The notes under the pieces are model-generated. The model ran no database searches. It had not been told where the DNA came from and saw nothing but the letters and a program-made list of their open reading frames with translations. A program made the position numbers and the translations under genes. Shown in pieces: positions 1 through 7,201 of a stretch of DNA of 22,567 bases; position 1 is the stretch's first letter; each line of letters starts with the position of its first letter. The stretch covers positions 1-22,567 of the IMG/VR virus record IMGVR_UViG_3300044815_000061. One strand, written 5' to 3'. Source of the DNA: a virus.

Positions 1-80
1 GCGCGCACGCACAGTTCGCCGGCCATCTCCAGGCCGGCGACGAAGTGCGGTGCGACCACGCGCACCAGCTCCCGCGGCAT
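1..80 (-). CDS. N-terminal fragment of a small phage protein, cut by the left edge
   Basis: An open frame runs leftward off the window from an ATG at 80; a GTG at 83 is also in frame. The visible 26 residues begin MPRELVRVVAPHFVAGLE. The core 'VAPHFVAGLE' resembles the start of small conserved phage proteins that I recall only by pattern, so I give no function. The frame starts 5 bases after the stop of the upstream zinc-finger gene, which fits the tight operon spacing of this block. Most of the gene lies outside the window. Confidence 0.55.
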   Translation of the reverse strand, partial: MPRELVRVVAPHFVAGLEMAGELCVR

Positions 81-84
81 CACG

Positions 85-312
85 TCATCCAGCGGATGCG
101 CCTGCCGCTTCGATAGCTGCAATTTCTTCCTGAGTTGGTCCATGTCGTCTCCGCCAGCGCGCGTTGGCGGCGATCACACTATCCACAAACCCACAAAACC
201 CGCAAAAGCGGTTGCGTTTATCAGACGGATCAGACGAGCCGGTAAAGCATATGGGACAAATAAACAGATCCGCCGACAAATCCACAGCATCGCTTTGTTC
301 CGCTTTCAGCAT
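85..312 (-). CDS. Small zinc-ribbon-like phage protein
   Basis: This 75-residue protein has two CxxC-type knuckles, CPIC near residues 19-22 and CGFCGF near residues 37-42, the layout of a zinc ribbon that binds one Zn ion. The C-terminal third is basic then helical (RWRRRHGPTQEEI). I chose the ATG at 312 because a GGTGGA sequence lies about 6 bases upstream; an in-frame GTG at 324 has no such site. It follows the 151-residue gene by about 27 bases and is probably cotranscribed in the head module. A nucleic-acid or protein contact role is plausible from the fold only; the function is unknown. Confidence 0.7.
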   Translation of the reverse strand: MLKAEQSDAVDLSADLFICPICFTGSSDPSDKRNRFCGFCGFVDSVIAANARWRRRHGPTQEEIAAIEAAGASAG

Positions 313-339
313 CGCGCCGTCCACCCATTCGTTAGGCGA

Positions 340-795
340 TCAGTCTGGCACGGTTTGACTCTCGTTGGGAGCGTGATACGAGGTCTTAATGCCTTTTCCG
401 GCTGACCGGCGACCCTCCAGCCCCAGTCGCTGCACCTGGGTCGCTACCTGATTTCTGGCGGCAAACGTGTCCAAATCCCGCGCTTCGTCGGTGATCTCGG
501 TCGGCCGCTCCATCAACACCAGCCCGCCGCGGCAGATCTCCGCACCCGCAACGGCTCGCCGTCCCATCAATTCCGGATGCCTATCAGCCGGCACCGGCGT
601 CCATCCGTTCTGTTCGAGGTTGATAAGATTTTCCTGATCCTCCTGGCCGAACATCGTCTTGCGTTTCCACTCATAGGTCTGGCCGTTCGGAATGACGTTC
701 TGGTCGAAATCGAACCTGTTCGATCCGGTGCGCAGAATAAAGCGCTGCGGCACGCGCTGCTCGCTGCGCTGGGCGGCGCGAGGGGGGACTGTCAT
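340..795 (-). CDS. Conserved phage hypothetical protein, head-module operon
   Basis: This 151-residue, polar, arginine-rich soluble protein has no signal peptide or membrane helix. The middle, 'WKRKTMFGQEDQENLINLEQ', then 'GWTPVPADRHPELMGR', has the regular composition of a real folded protein. The start ATG at 795 has an AAAGG ribosome site six bases upstream. It sits 10 bases downstream of the gp49-family gene and upstream of the zinc-ribbon gene, with all reading leftward. In phages with this order, such proteins lie near the scaffold and capsid genes, so a structural or assembly role is possible. I do not recognise the family by name. Confidence 0.75.
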   Translation of the reverse strand: MTVPPRAAQRSEQRVPQRFILRTGSNRFDFDQNVIPNGQTYEWKRKTMFGQEDQENLINLEQNGWTPVPADRHPELMGRRAVAGAEICRGGLVLMERPTEITDEARDLDTFAARNQVATQVQRLGLEGRRSAGKGIKTSYHAPNESQTVPD

Positions 796-805
796 CGGGT
801 GCCTT

Positions 806-1084
806 TCAAGCGGCGCGATCGCGCCGGTATCGTGTCTCCGCCAACAGGAAACCGAACAGCTTCCAGAGCTTGTTGACGGCTTGCTGGCGGGCCAGCCGCT
901 CGCCGATGCTGCGGTTGAAGGTTTCTTCCGACACGCAGCCGGACTCGCCGCGGACCGAAAAGCCGTTGTCCAGGGTCAGATTGCAGACCGTGATCGTTTT
1001 GTTGTAGCGAAGATATTCTTCGTTGGCGATGCGCGATTCGATTTCTTCCAGCGTCACCCGCTCGCCGCTTGGGATGATGTTCAT
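806..1084 (-). CDS. Phage gp49/gp66-like family protein
   Basis: This 92-residue protein begins MNIIPSGERVTLEEIESRI. Its central stretch, 'GESGCVSEETFNRSIGERLA' and 'RQQAVNKLW', matches my memory of the N4 gp49 / Sf6 gene 66 family (Phage_gp49_66), whose function is unknown. The reading frame is open further upstream to 1195, but the true start is the ATG at 1084. That ATG overlaps the stop of the scaffold-like gene as ATGA, so translation is probably coupled. The conserved block ends with a hydrophobic 'LWKLFGFLLAETRY' helix. The family call is by pattern only. Confidence 0.75.
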   Translation of the reverse strand: MNIIPSGERVTLEEIESRIANEEYLRYNKTITVCNLTLDNGFSVRGESGCVSEETFNRSIGERLARQQAVNKLWKLFGFLLAETRYRRDRAA

Positions 1085-1980
1085 CCGCCTGTCCGCCTTT
1101 TCAGCGCCGCCATCTGCAGCACGTATCGCTCGTAGCGGCCGGGCACCCAGTTGCCGCTTGGGTCTTTGTGCCCCTGCACGGGGATGTCCGGGCATGTAAT
1201 GTCGGCCGCCTCCATCTGATCGGCGGTCAGCCGCACCTGCTTGGCGGCGGTCGGCTGGGCCACCTGCGCCCGGCGGGTGACCGGCATGTCGGTCGGGTCC
1301 TGCCGCCGCCGCGGCGGGTCGATCGGCTCGGGATCGTCCTGCGCGGGCCGCCGCTGGGCCGCCCCCCGCGCCACGGTCTCGTCGATAATCTCGAAATATT
1401 CGGGCGAATCGACGGCGATCCCTTCCGCCAGGGCGATCTGATGTCCGGCAAAGGTCTTCTGCCGCACCGCCGGATCGTCCATGAAATCCGGGTTTTTCTT
1501 GATCCAGGCGCGTTGGGCCTTGCTGTAGCTACTGAGGTCGACCGTATCGGACGCTGGTTCGGGTGCCTTGGCGACGCGGAGCTTTTCGCCGGCCAGCCAC
1601 ACCTTGTACTGCTTGTCGCTGTGCTGTCTGGCGCGCAGCTCGGCCAGATTGTCCTGTACTTCGGCCACCTCATCGAAGCGGCCTTCTGCCATCGCGTCGG
1701 CCAGCTGCCGGCGCAGCACCAGCCCCTGGGCGTCAGCCGCCTCCAGCCGGGTGGTGACCGCCTGTTCCTCGGACTCAAACCGCGCCGATGTTGCATTGGT
1801 CACCTGCGCCTCGGCACGGCTGCGCCCGCTTCGCTCGGTTTCCAGCTGCAGCTTCAGCGCGCGGGTCGCCCGCTGTTCGGTCGCCAGCATCGCCCGCACG
1901 TCTTCGTCAGAGACCGTGCCGCCGTTTACGTGGCCGTCGGAGGGGCGGATATCGTCGTCGTCGTCAATGGCGTCAGACAT
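1081..1980 (-). CDS. Probable head scaffolding protein
   Basis: This 299-residue protein is highly charged and lacks membrane segments. It opens with an acidic run (DAIDDDDDIR), then a predicted coiled coil across roughly residues 30-140, rich in Glu, Arg, Ala and Gln. A more ordered region follows near 'SYSKAQRAWIKKNPDF', then a Pro/Arg-rich linker and a C-terminal segment ending 'GRYERYVLQMAALKRRTGG'. This is the layout of internal scaffolds of tailed-phage proheads, and the position between portal and expected capsid agrees. The ATG at 1980 has GGGGGAGG upstream and overlaps the previous stop by eight bases (ATGTCTGA). A minor head protein is the alternative. Confidence 0.6.
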   Translation of the reverse strand: MSDAIDDDDDIRPSDGHVNGGTVSDEDVRAMLATEQRATRALKLQLETERSGRSRAEAQVTNATSARFESEEQAVTTRLEAADAQGLVLRRQLADAMAEGRFDEVAEVQDNLAELRARQHSDKQYKVWLAGEKLRVAKAPEPASDTVDLSSYSKAQRAWIKKNPDFMDDPAVRQKTFAGHQIALAEGIAVDSPEYFEIIDETVARGAAQRRPAQDDPEPIDPPRRRQDPTDMPVTRRAQVAQPTAAKQVRLTADQMEAADITCPDIPVQGHKDPSGNWVPGRYERYVLQMAALKRRTGG

Positions 1981-2203
1981 TGCCGGCCTCCCCCAGTGAG
2001 CGGCGGAGAACCGCGTTGCGCCAGCGCGCGATGTGGTCGCGTTGTTCCAGACCGGCACCGGCGGCCAGGACGACGCGGGCGTGGTTCGCCAGCTCCGGGT
2101 CTTCGGTCAGTGCGGTGGCGAGGTCATCTGTCGCCTGACACGTGATGCCGGGCTGCAGGGCGGTCTGCTGCATGCAGAGCGCGAGGTGCTGTTCCAACGT
2201 CAA
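1973..2203 (-). CDS. Small phage hypothetical protein
   Basis: This 76-residue protein is mostly helical by composition (MTLEQHLALCMQQTALQPG..., then 'ELANHARVVLAAGAGLEQRD'). The start overlaps the stop of the GroES-like gene as ATGA, and its own stop overlaps the scaffold start by eight bases. Both junctions indicate a translated link in the head operon. No catalytic or metal-binding motif is visible. I do not recognise it; a head-assembly accessory role is suggested by place only. Confidence 0.7.
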   Translation of the reverse strand: MTLEQHLALCMQQTALQPGITCQATDDLATALTEDPELANHARVVLAAGAGLEQRDHIARWRNAVLRRSLGEAGNV

Positions 2204-2604
2204 AGGATCATGTCCGGCCGCGGCAGGATCAGATGAACGTCGACATCCTCGATCGACCGACAGCGCCGTTTGCCGATTTCCAGGCCGAAGGTGTCGCCGA
2301 CCGAAAACACGATCCAGTCGCCGACCTTGGGCTTTACCGCGCCGAAACGGTGGGTGTCGTCGTCGGCGAAGGCGATCGGCCCCAGCCCGACCACCAGACC
2401 GACCTTGCCCTGATACTTGTCCTCGTCGATCGTCTTGTCGGGCAGGTAGATACCGCCCGCGGTCGACTTCGGCCGGACGTAGACGGCGACCAGTACCCTG
2501 GCCCCCAGCACTGTCACGTTGTCCAGAAACGGGGTTATTTCACGAAGAATGGAGTCTTTCGGATCTTCGTCATGCACCATCGAAATGGCGTGCGCCATGA
2601 TCAT
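2200..2604 (-). CDS. GroES-like co-chaperonin (phage-encoded)
   Basis: This 134-residue protein resembles GroES/Cpn10. 'TVLGARVLVAVYVRPKSTAG' near residues 31-50 followed by 'GIYLPD' corresponds to the first strand and mobile loop (GroES has a KSAGGI loop). 'GKVGLVVGLGP' and 'KPKVGDWIVF' match the later barrel strands. GroES caps the host GroEL ring during folding; phage versions such as T4 gp31 allow large capsid proteins to fold. About 30 extra residues precede the domain, longer than the usual 95-100 residue family length. Starts at 2604, 2598 and 2580 are all in frame. A palindrome directly upstream may affect expression. Confidence 0.85.
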   Translation of the reverse strand: MIMAHAISMVHDEDPKDSILREITPFLDNVTVLGARVLVAVYVRPKSTAGGIYLPDKTIDEDKYQGKVGLVVGLGPIAFADDDTHRFGAVKPKVGDWIVFSVGDTFGLEIGKRRCRSIEDVDVHLILPRPDMIL

Positions 2605-2625
2605 TAACCTAACGGTTAGGGTTAA
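2604..2625. promoter_or_regulatory. Near-perfect palindrome overlapping the GroES-like gene leader
   Basis: The 22 bases TTAACCTAACGGTTAGGGTTAA read almost the same on both strands; one extra G in the right half is the only break. It sits immediately upstream of the ATG at 2604 and covers the place where the ribosome site should be. It could be an operator for a dimeric regulator or an RNA hairpin that hides the start. The 58-base gap here is one of the larger spaces in an otherwise overlapping operon. Confidence 0.4.
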
Positions 2626-2662
2626 TGATCCGCGTCAGACGGACGGCGGCAGGAGAGCCGGA

Positions 2663-2908
2663 TTAGTCTTCCGGGTCGTCCTGCGGCGCGTCTTCGATCC
2701 GCGTCAGATCGTTAGCGGTGGCAAAAAGCCAGTCTATTGCCTGAAGAAATCCAATGATTTCACGTGCTTCTTCCAGCGTTTTCCATTTTCCGTCAATCAA
2801 ACGTTTCTTTTTGGCGGCATCCTCTTCGCGGATGCGCTCCACCAGCCGGTCCCACAGCGACGGGTCATAGTAGGTACGCAGCGCGTGGGAATCGGTCGGA
2901 AAGGGCAT
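2663..2908 (-). CDS. Small phage hypothetical protein, charged helical
   Basis: This 81-residue acidic protein starts MPFPTDSHALRTYYDPSLWD. A charged helix follows ('RIREEDAAKKKRLIDGKW'), and it ends in an acidic tail 'EDAPQDDPED'. The ATG overlaps the stop of the Gly/Pro-rich gene by one base (TGATG). No membrane helix or motif is visible. The function is unknown; its place between portal and co-chaperonin suggests a head-assembly accessory. Confidence 0.7.
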   Translation of the reverse strand: MPFPTDSHALRTYYDPSLWDRLVERIREEDAAKKKRLIDGKWKTLEEAREIIGFLQAIDWLFATANDLTRIEDAPQDDPED

Positions 2909-3369
2909 CAGCCACCCCGCTTGCCGTACATCTTGATCTTTGCCAGCCGGCCGGACGCACTGCCCGACCCGCCCTTTTTCAGACCAACGCCACCACCGCG
3001 CTTCATGCCGGGCGGCTTCATGACCGGTGGGCCGCCGATCCCCGGTGGCATCCCCGGCGGACCACCGGGCGGCGGGCCGGGCGGCGGGCCACCGGCCCCA
3101 GGCGGCATCGCCATGGGCGGACGCGGTGGCATCCCCGGTGGCATCCCCGGCGGACCACCGGGCGGCGGGCCACCCGGATGGCCGACGACGACGTTGACGG
3201 TGGTCTTGCCGCCATGCTTGCTGGTCCGCCCGCCACGGGCGCGTTCCATCGGGTCGGCGCGTTCTTCGCGCGCCTTGGAGGCGTGCGTGGTGTCCAGCGG
3301 GCCGCTCTTGCCGTAACCGAGCCGACTCAACAGCGAGTCGGCTTTCGCCGAGTGGTTGCCTTGCTTCAT
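2908..3369 (-). CDS. Gly/Pro/Met-rich low-complexity phage protein
   Basis: This 153-residue protein has a basic N-terminus (MKQGNHSAKADSLLSRLGYG), then a low-complexity block from about residue 65 to 118 built from GGPPG, MPPG and PPGGPP repeats. The C-terminus is basic and Gly/Lys-rich ('GGGVGLKKGGSGSASGRLAK'). The repeats include an exact 41-base DNA duplication, so the block likely grew by slippage or unequal recombination. Such segments form flexible polyproline-like linkers. The ends could bind DNA or protein. It lies in the portal-to-scaffold interval, and its role is not known. The frame is real because the flanking, non-repetitive ends look protein-like and the overlaps fit. Confidence 0.7.
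   Translation of the reverse strand: MKQGNHSAKADSLLSRLGYGKSGPLDTTHASKAREERADPMERARGGRTSKHGGKTTVNVVVGHPGGPPPGGPPGMPPGMPPRPPMAMPPGAGGPPPGPPPGGPPGMPPGIGGPPVMKPPGMKRGGGVGLKKGGSGSASGRLAKIKMYGKRGG
3038..3078. repeat. 41-base direct repeat, copy 1
   Basis: This segment, starting ATCCCCGGTGGCATCCCCGG and ending GGCGGGCC, occurs again without a mismatch at 3131-3171, 93 bases away start to start. Both copies are in the same frame of the Gly/Pro-rich gene and encode the same GGPPGMPPGM-type unit. Recombination between the copies would delete or add 31 codons in frame. Confidence 0.9.
3131..3171. repeat. 41-base direct repeat, copy 2
   Basis: This is the second, identical copy of the element at 3038-3078. 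The offset is 93 bases (31 codons), so the protein frame is kept. It marks the low-complexity block as a recently expanded or length-variable region. Confidence 0.9.
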
Positions 3370-3371
3370 CT

Positions 3372-3611
3372 TCAGTTTCCTTTTGTGGGCTTGTCCGCCT
3401 TCACCTTCGGCATCACGTCGCCGACGATCGCCACGGCCTCATCGTGGGTGTGGGCGGGGGTGACCACGGCGGTGCCGCCGGGCAGCTCCAGGCTGACGAT
3501 GTGGCCGCCCTTGGCGAGCCGCATGGCTTCCTCGGCGATGTCGTGGTGACTGGCGCCGGCTGCAGCCGGTTGCAGGACGAAGTGACGAATTTCTTGAACC
3601 AGTTTGCTCAT
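3372..3611 (-). CDS. Small phage hypothetical protein
   Basis: This 79-residue protein starts MSKLVQEIRHFVLQPAAAGA. It continues with 'HHDIAEEAMRLAKGGHIVSL' and 'GGTAVVTPAHTHDEAVAIVG', a small alpha/beta composition. The frame is open upstream, but the start is the ATG at 3611, which overlaps the previous stop as ATGA. The stop lies two bases before the next start. No motif I can name is present. Confidence 0.7.
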   Translation of the reverse strand: MSKLVQEIRHFVLQPAAAGASHHDIAEEAMRLAKGGHIVSLELPGGTAVVTPAHTHDEAVAIVGDVMPKVKADKPTKGN

Positions 3612-3790
3612 CGGTCGATCTTTCCAATAATGATCGGTGTCATTCCGCGCGGGACTGCGCGGAGCTTCCCGTCCGGCAGCTCCCATACATCGGCGGTCTC
3701 ACTGTCGAATTCTGGTCGCCGCAGCCAGCCATAGGCGGAGCATGGCAGTCTGGTGTGTTTGACTGGTCCGTCTTCCGGGATCGTGGTCAT
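3608..3790 (-). CDS. 60-residue hypothetical protein downstream of the portal gene
   Basis: The protein begins MTTIPEDGPVKHTRLPCSAY and ends 'GMTPIIIGKIDR'. The frame is open far upstream inside the portal gene, but the real start is the ATG at 3790, which overlaps the portal stop as ATGA. The stop overlaps the next start in the same way. It is compact and soluble with a single Cys. The function is unknown. Confidence 0.65.
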   Translation of the reverse strand: MTTIPEDGPVKHTRLPCSAYGWLRRPEFDSETADVWELPDGKLRAVPRGMTPIIIGKIDR

Positions 3791-6012
3791 TTCTTCTTTG
3801 CCGCCGGCTTCGGTCTGGCCTTCGCCGCGGTCACCGCACTTTCGGCCTGCAGCTTGGCGACATGCCGGGCGGACGCGGCCGATGTCTCCGCCGCATGGTG
3901 GTCGCTCGCCGCCTTCACATCGGCCGTGTAGCGCGTGGTTTGGTGCTCGGCCGATGTGGCACGTTCCTCGCGGCTGTGCTCGGCCGCCAGTCGCAGCTGT
4001 TCGATCTGCAGCCGCGTCGCCTCGATGCCGGTCTGATCCCGCGCGATGTTCTGCCGCGCCTGCATCTCTGCCTGTTTGGAGGCGGTTTCGGCCTGCAGCT
4101 CGGTGGTGCGGTGCTGACTCTCCAGCTCCGCTTCGGCCGCCTTGCGCTGCATGTCGATGCCGTCCTGCTTGACCTTGGCGATCTTCGCCTGCGCCTCGGC
4201 CATGCGCGCCTGTCCGATCAGCGGATCGGGCGGTGCGGCGCCGCCACCAGCCGCCGGCATCGGCGCCGGCTGCGGCAAAACGAAGGCGTCGGCGTCGTTC
4301 ACACCGATGGTCTTCCAGGCTTTCTTGTGAACGGCGATGCGGTCGTACAGATCCGGGTTGGTGCCGGCGACGGTGACCAAAGCCGTAGCAAGCTGGATGC
4401 GGTGAATCTGGCTTGGCACATTCGGGTCGGATGCCGGCACCAGATCCAGATTGGCGAACTCGGCGGCCTTGCTCCAGGTGCGGACCGAACCGGGGATCTT
4501 GTTCAGCGCTTCGGGATTGTCGATGAAACAATCGCGCAACAGTGCCAGCTCGCGCGCCTGGGCACGGTGCAGCCGCTTGTGGACGGCACTCATGGTCTGC
4601 GTGCTGATCTCGATCATCGACATCATCGTGCCCACCGGCGTGTTGGTGCGCCCCTCGCCGACTTCCACCTCGGCCATGCCCGCCATCCGCATCGCGTCCT
4701 GGCCGATCGCCTGGGCCAGCGCCATGAATTGGGGCGAGACATCCTTGTACGGCATCGGCATCAGCGCTTTGCGGATGTCGTCGAATGAACCGATGTCGAT
4801 GTCCGGCCACTCGCCCGGCCCCGGTCGGATATCGTTGGTCGACATCCGCACACCCTTGGCCTTCATGCCGCCGGGCGCGTTGGCATACATCCCCGATGTT
4901 ACCAAAAGTCGCCAAATTCCCCGTAATGCCCGCGTTTGGTTACCCAGCAGGTGCATGAAGCCCAGGCAGAGGAAATTAAACGAGGGGATCATGCCGTAAT
5001 GCACGAAGCGCTGGCGGCGGTTGAATTGCGGGTCGCCGTCTTTCCAGCCACGCCGCAAACTGAGGACTTTAGACGACTGTTTGTCCAATGTGACGATATA
5101 GGACACCGGCAGATCCGGCACCTTGGGCAGCGAGACGCCGTAGTCCCCCAGGTCCAGATCCGCCGTCACCTCATAGATCTCGTGCGGCACGTCCTGCGGG
5201 CGCGCCATGATCCCACTGATGCCGGCGATCCGGCCCTGCGCCAGTTTGGCCGGGTCCATCGTCGGTTGCGCGGTCGGGAGCGGTTCATCCACCCAATCGG
5301 CGAATTTCTGCATCCGCCGCACCATCACATCGGTCATTTCGCTCCGATGGGTGACCCTGAGCGCGGTTTCCAGGTCGGTCGCGTCCTCAGATACGATCAG
5401 ATCCTCAATGCCGACCGTTTCGGACACAGGTCGGCGGCGCAGGGGGTGCTGATAGACCTTTTTGAACATATTTCCGCTGTAAAACAGCGAAAATAGCCCT
5501 CGATCGGTGTCTGGATAGTATTCTGGCGCGCCAGTTGTCAGATATGCGTTCATATCCGCCTGGAAAGCGGCGGCAAGCGCGTCAAGTTCCGCTGTATCCC
5601 CCCCTAAAGTCTGCACTTTGCAGGGTCCGCCGGCCGGCATCAGCTCCGCGCCGGCATTCGACTGGGCGCGCACCACCGCTTCCAGCAGCAGCGGGTGGCC
5701 GACCTTGCTGGTCTTCTCCTTTTTGTCGTCGTCAATCTGCAAACCCAGCAGATCCATGCCGTTGGTGTAGCCCTGGATGAAGGCGGAGCGGCTTTTGATG
5801 TCCATCTCGACGCCTTCAAGCAGCTCATTGGCGATGCCGGCCGTGTCCAGACCGTCCCGCAGCGCCAGATTTTCGTTGAAGCCCTTGCCGGCGTCGCGCT
5901 GCTTGCGCACCGCGGGCGCGGTGATGGTGACACCCCCATCCGGGTCGACGGTGACCACCGTCTCGGTGGTGCCCAGGCCACCGAAGCCCGGCACGCCGGC
6001 CATGTCGTTCAT
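3787..6012 (-). CDS. Phage portal protein with long C-terminal coiled coil
   Basis: This 741-residue protein is the likely portal, the dodecameric ring at one head vertex through which DNA is pumped. The central region 'RRGWKDGDPQFNRRQRFVHY' followed by 'GMIPSFNFLCLGFMHLLGNQ' resembles large portals of podo- and siphoviruses. The last 140 residues, from about 600, form a Gln/Ala/Glu-rich coiled coil ending in a basic 'KARPKPAAKKK' tail, comparable to the barrel or crown helices of P22-type portals. The ATG at 6012 has a GAAGG site. The gene follows a small terminal gene and is translationally coupled to the next. The family call is by pattern; size and place agree. Confidence 0.85.
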   Translation of the reverse strand: MNDMAGVPGFGGLGTTETVVTVDPDGGVTITAPAVRKQRDAGKGFNENLALRDGLDTAGIANELLEGVEMDIKSRSAFIQGYTNGMDLLGLQIDDDKKEKTSKVGHPLLLEAVVRAQSNAGAELMPAGGPCKVQTLGGDTAELDALAAAFQADMNAYLTTGAPEYYPDTDRGLFSLFYSGNMFKKVYQHPLRRRPVSETVGIEDLIVSEDATDLETALRVTHRSEMTDVMVRRMQKFADWVDEPLPTAQPTMDPAKLAQGRIAGISGIMARPQDVPHEIYEVTADLDLGDYGVSLPKVPDLPVSYIVTLDKQSSKVLSLRRGWKDGDPQFNRRQRFVHYGMIPSFNFLCLGFMHLLGNQTRALRGIWRLLVTSGMYANAPGGMKAKGVRMSTNDIRPGPGEWPDIDIGSFDDIRKALMPMPYKDVSPQFMALAQAIGQDAMRMAGMAEVEVGEGRTNTPVGTMMSMIEISTQTMSAVHKRLHRAQARELALLRDCFIDNPEALNKIPGSVRTWSKAAEFANLDLVPASDPNVPSQIHRIQLATALVTVAGTNPDLYDRIAVHKKAWKTIGVNDADAFVLPQPAPMPAAGGGAAPPDPLIGQARMAEAQAKIAKVKQDGIDMQRKAAEAELESQHRTTELQAETASKQAEMQARQNIARDQTGIEATRLQIEQLRLAAEHSREERATSAEHQTTRYTADVKAASDHHAAETSAASARHVAKLQAESAVTAAKARPKPAAKKK

Positions 6013-6087
6013 AGGGAGCCTTCGGTGGCGGATCAGCGCGCAGCCGCGCCGGGATTTCCGCCCACCGGGTCGGTGTCGGCCACTCTA

Positions 6088-6462
6088 TCAGTGAGTTGGC
6101 ACGGCCGGCGCGAATTTATGCGCGGCCGGCGAACGGGACCGCGGCCGGCGGGATGGTTTCTCAGGCGAACGCGGACCGATCGCGCGCTGCCGCTCGAAAC
6201 TGTCGATACATTTCAGCAGCCAGCGAACCGCTTTTTCTTCCGGCCAGCCGAGCCGCAGCCGCTGCTGATAGAGATCGGCCACCTGCTCCGTGTCAGGCTT
6301 GATGGCGCCGGTGTTCAGCCGGTCCCGCAGCGCCTGGGGCAGCACGTCGAAGAATGCCATGCGCGCGCGCGCCTCCCTGGCCTGCAGCGCCAATTCGTTT
6401 TTGGGGGAGGTACGACCCCTGGCAGCCGTACCCCCCTTTGGTCGCGGTTGAGTCGGTGTCAT
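6088..6462 (-). CDS. Small basic phage protein upstream of portal
   Basis: This 124-residue basic protein has a helical middle ('REARARMAFFDVLPQALRDR', 'WPEEKAVRWLLKCIDSFERQ') and a disordered Arg/Pro/Ser-rich tail. The start is the ATG at 6462; a GTG two codons earlier is possible. The gene faces the methyltransferase cassette across a gap of about 30 bases, so a divergent promoter must sit in or near it. The location directly before the portal could suit a packaging or head-completion protein, but the known small-terminase pattern is elsewhere. The function is unknown. Confidence 0.65.
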   Translation of the reverse strand: MTPTQPRPKGGTAARGRTSPKNELALQAREARARMAFFDVLPQALRDRLNTGAIKPDTEQVADLYQQRLRLGWPEEKAVRWLLKCIDSFERQRAIGPRSPEKPSRRPRSRSPAAHKFAPAVPTH

Positions 6463-6493
6463 AACCACGTCATTGCTGGGGGGAAATCGTATT

Positions 6494-7201
6494 GTGAGCC
6501 TGATCCGCCGACTGACGGACTACGAAAACCCGAATTCCTGGGGATCGCGAATGCGACAACGCCGCAGTGTGGTGCTGAAGCGCCTGATTAGGGAGGCGGC
6601 CGAGCGGAATTGTGGGAATACGGTTCGCATCCTCGATATGGGTGGCGAAATCGGCTACTGGAAAACGTTCGGCGAGACTTTCCTGCGCCAGAATAGTGTG
6701 CATCTCACGCTGATCAACCTCGATTATAGCCGGTTGTCCCCACGCTCTCTGCCCGACCCGACGCTTTACACCGTGGCCGGCGGCGACTGCTGCGATCTGG
6801 CGGACCATATCGACCACTCATTTGAGATCGTGCATTCCAATTCGGTTATAGAACACGTCGGGGACTGGCAACGGGTGTTGGCCTTTGGCCGCAATGTCCG
6901 TCGATTGGCGCCCGCATATTTCGTCCAGACGCCGAATTTCTGGTTTCCAATCGAGCCGCATTTTGGCGCGGTGGGTTTTCAGTGGCTGCCCGAACCGGTG
7001 CGGGTGCGGATGGTCAACCGCCGCGCGATGGGGCAATTTCCCCAGGTCGGCGTCGATCGCGCGCATGAGTTTGTGCAAGAGGTGCGCCTGCTGACCGCGT
7101 GGCAGATGCGGCACGTTTTCCCCGACGCGCAAATCGTCGGCGAGCGGGTGTTCGGCTTCACCAAGTCATTCATGGCCGTCAGGCCGGGAGTGCCCGGATG
7201 A
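6494..7201 (+). CDS. Class I SAM-dependent methyltransferase (cassette B)
   Basis: This 235-residue protein has the Rossmann motif I 'RILDMGGEIGYW' at residues 45-56, an acidic strand end 'LINLDY' at 73-78, and 'SNSVIEHVGDW' at 115-125, the methyltransferase 11-type post-motif. The later 'FVQTPNFWFPIEPHF' followed by 'GFQWLP' resembles methyltransferases of surface-glycan clusters, so it may modify a small molecule or sugar rather than DNA. I chose the GTG at 6494 because GGGGGGA lies nine bases upstream; a TTG at 6473 is alternative. It reads against the head module and heads a three-gene plus-strand cassette, typical of a moron. The substrate is unknown. Confidence 0.8.
   Translation: MSLIRRLTDYENPNSWGSRMRQRRSVVLKRLIREAAERNCGNTVRILDMGGEIGYWKTFGETFLRQNSVHLTLINLDYSRLSPRSLPDPTLYTVAGGDCCDLADHIDHSFEIVHSNSVIEHVGDWQRVLAFGRNVRRLAPAYFVQTPNFWFPIEPHFGAVGFQWLPEPVRVRMVNRRAMGQFPQVGVDRAHEFVQEVRLLTAWQMRHVFPDAQIVGERVFGFTKSFMAVRPGVPG

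Noticed and set aside
1168-2145. Long plus-strand open frame opposite the scaffold-like gene
   Set aside because: Composition is Arg/Gly/Leu-rich shadow typical of GC-rich antisense, and the minus strand has overlapping genes with ribosome sites and coupling.
3862-4788. Plus-strand open frame opposite the portal gene
   Set aside because: It is the antisense of the portal coding region, with no ribosome site or protein-like motif.
3791-4915. Long upstream extension of the 60-residue gene frame
   Set aside because: It lies inside the portal in another frame and is Arg/Gly/His-rich; the ATGA overlap at 3790 marks the real start.
5695-6591. Plus-strand frame across portal start and cassette B boundary
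   Set aside because: Antisense to two supported genes and in a different frame from the methyltransferase.
6470-6817. Minus-strand 115-residue frame opposite the methyltransferase
   Set aside because: The plus frame has the SAM motifs and a ribosome site; this one has neither.
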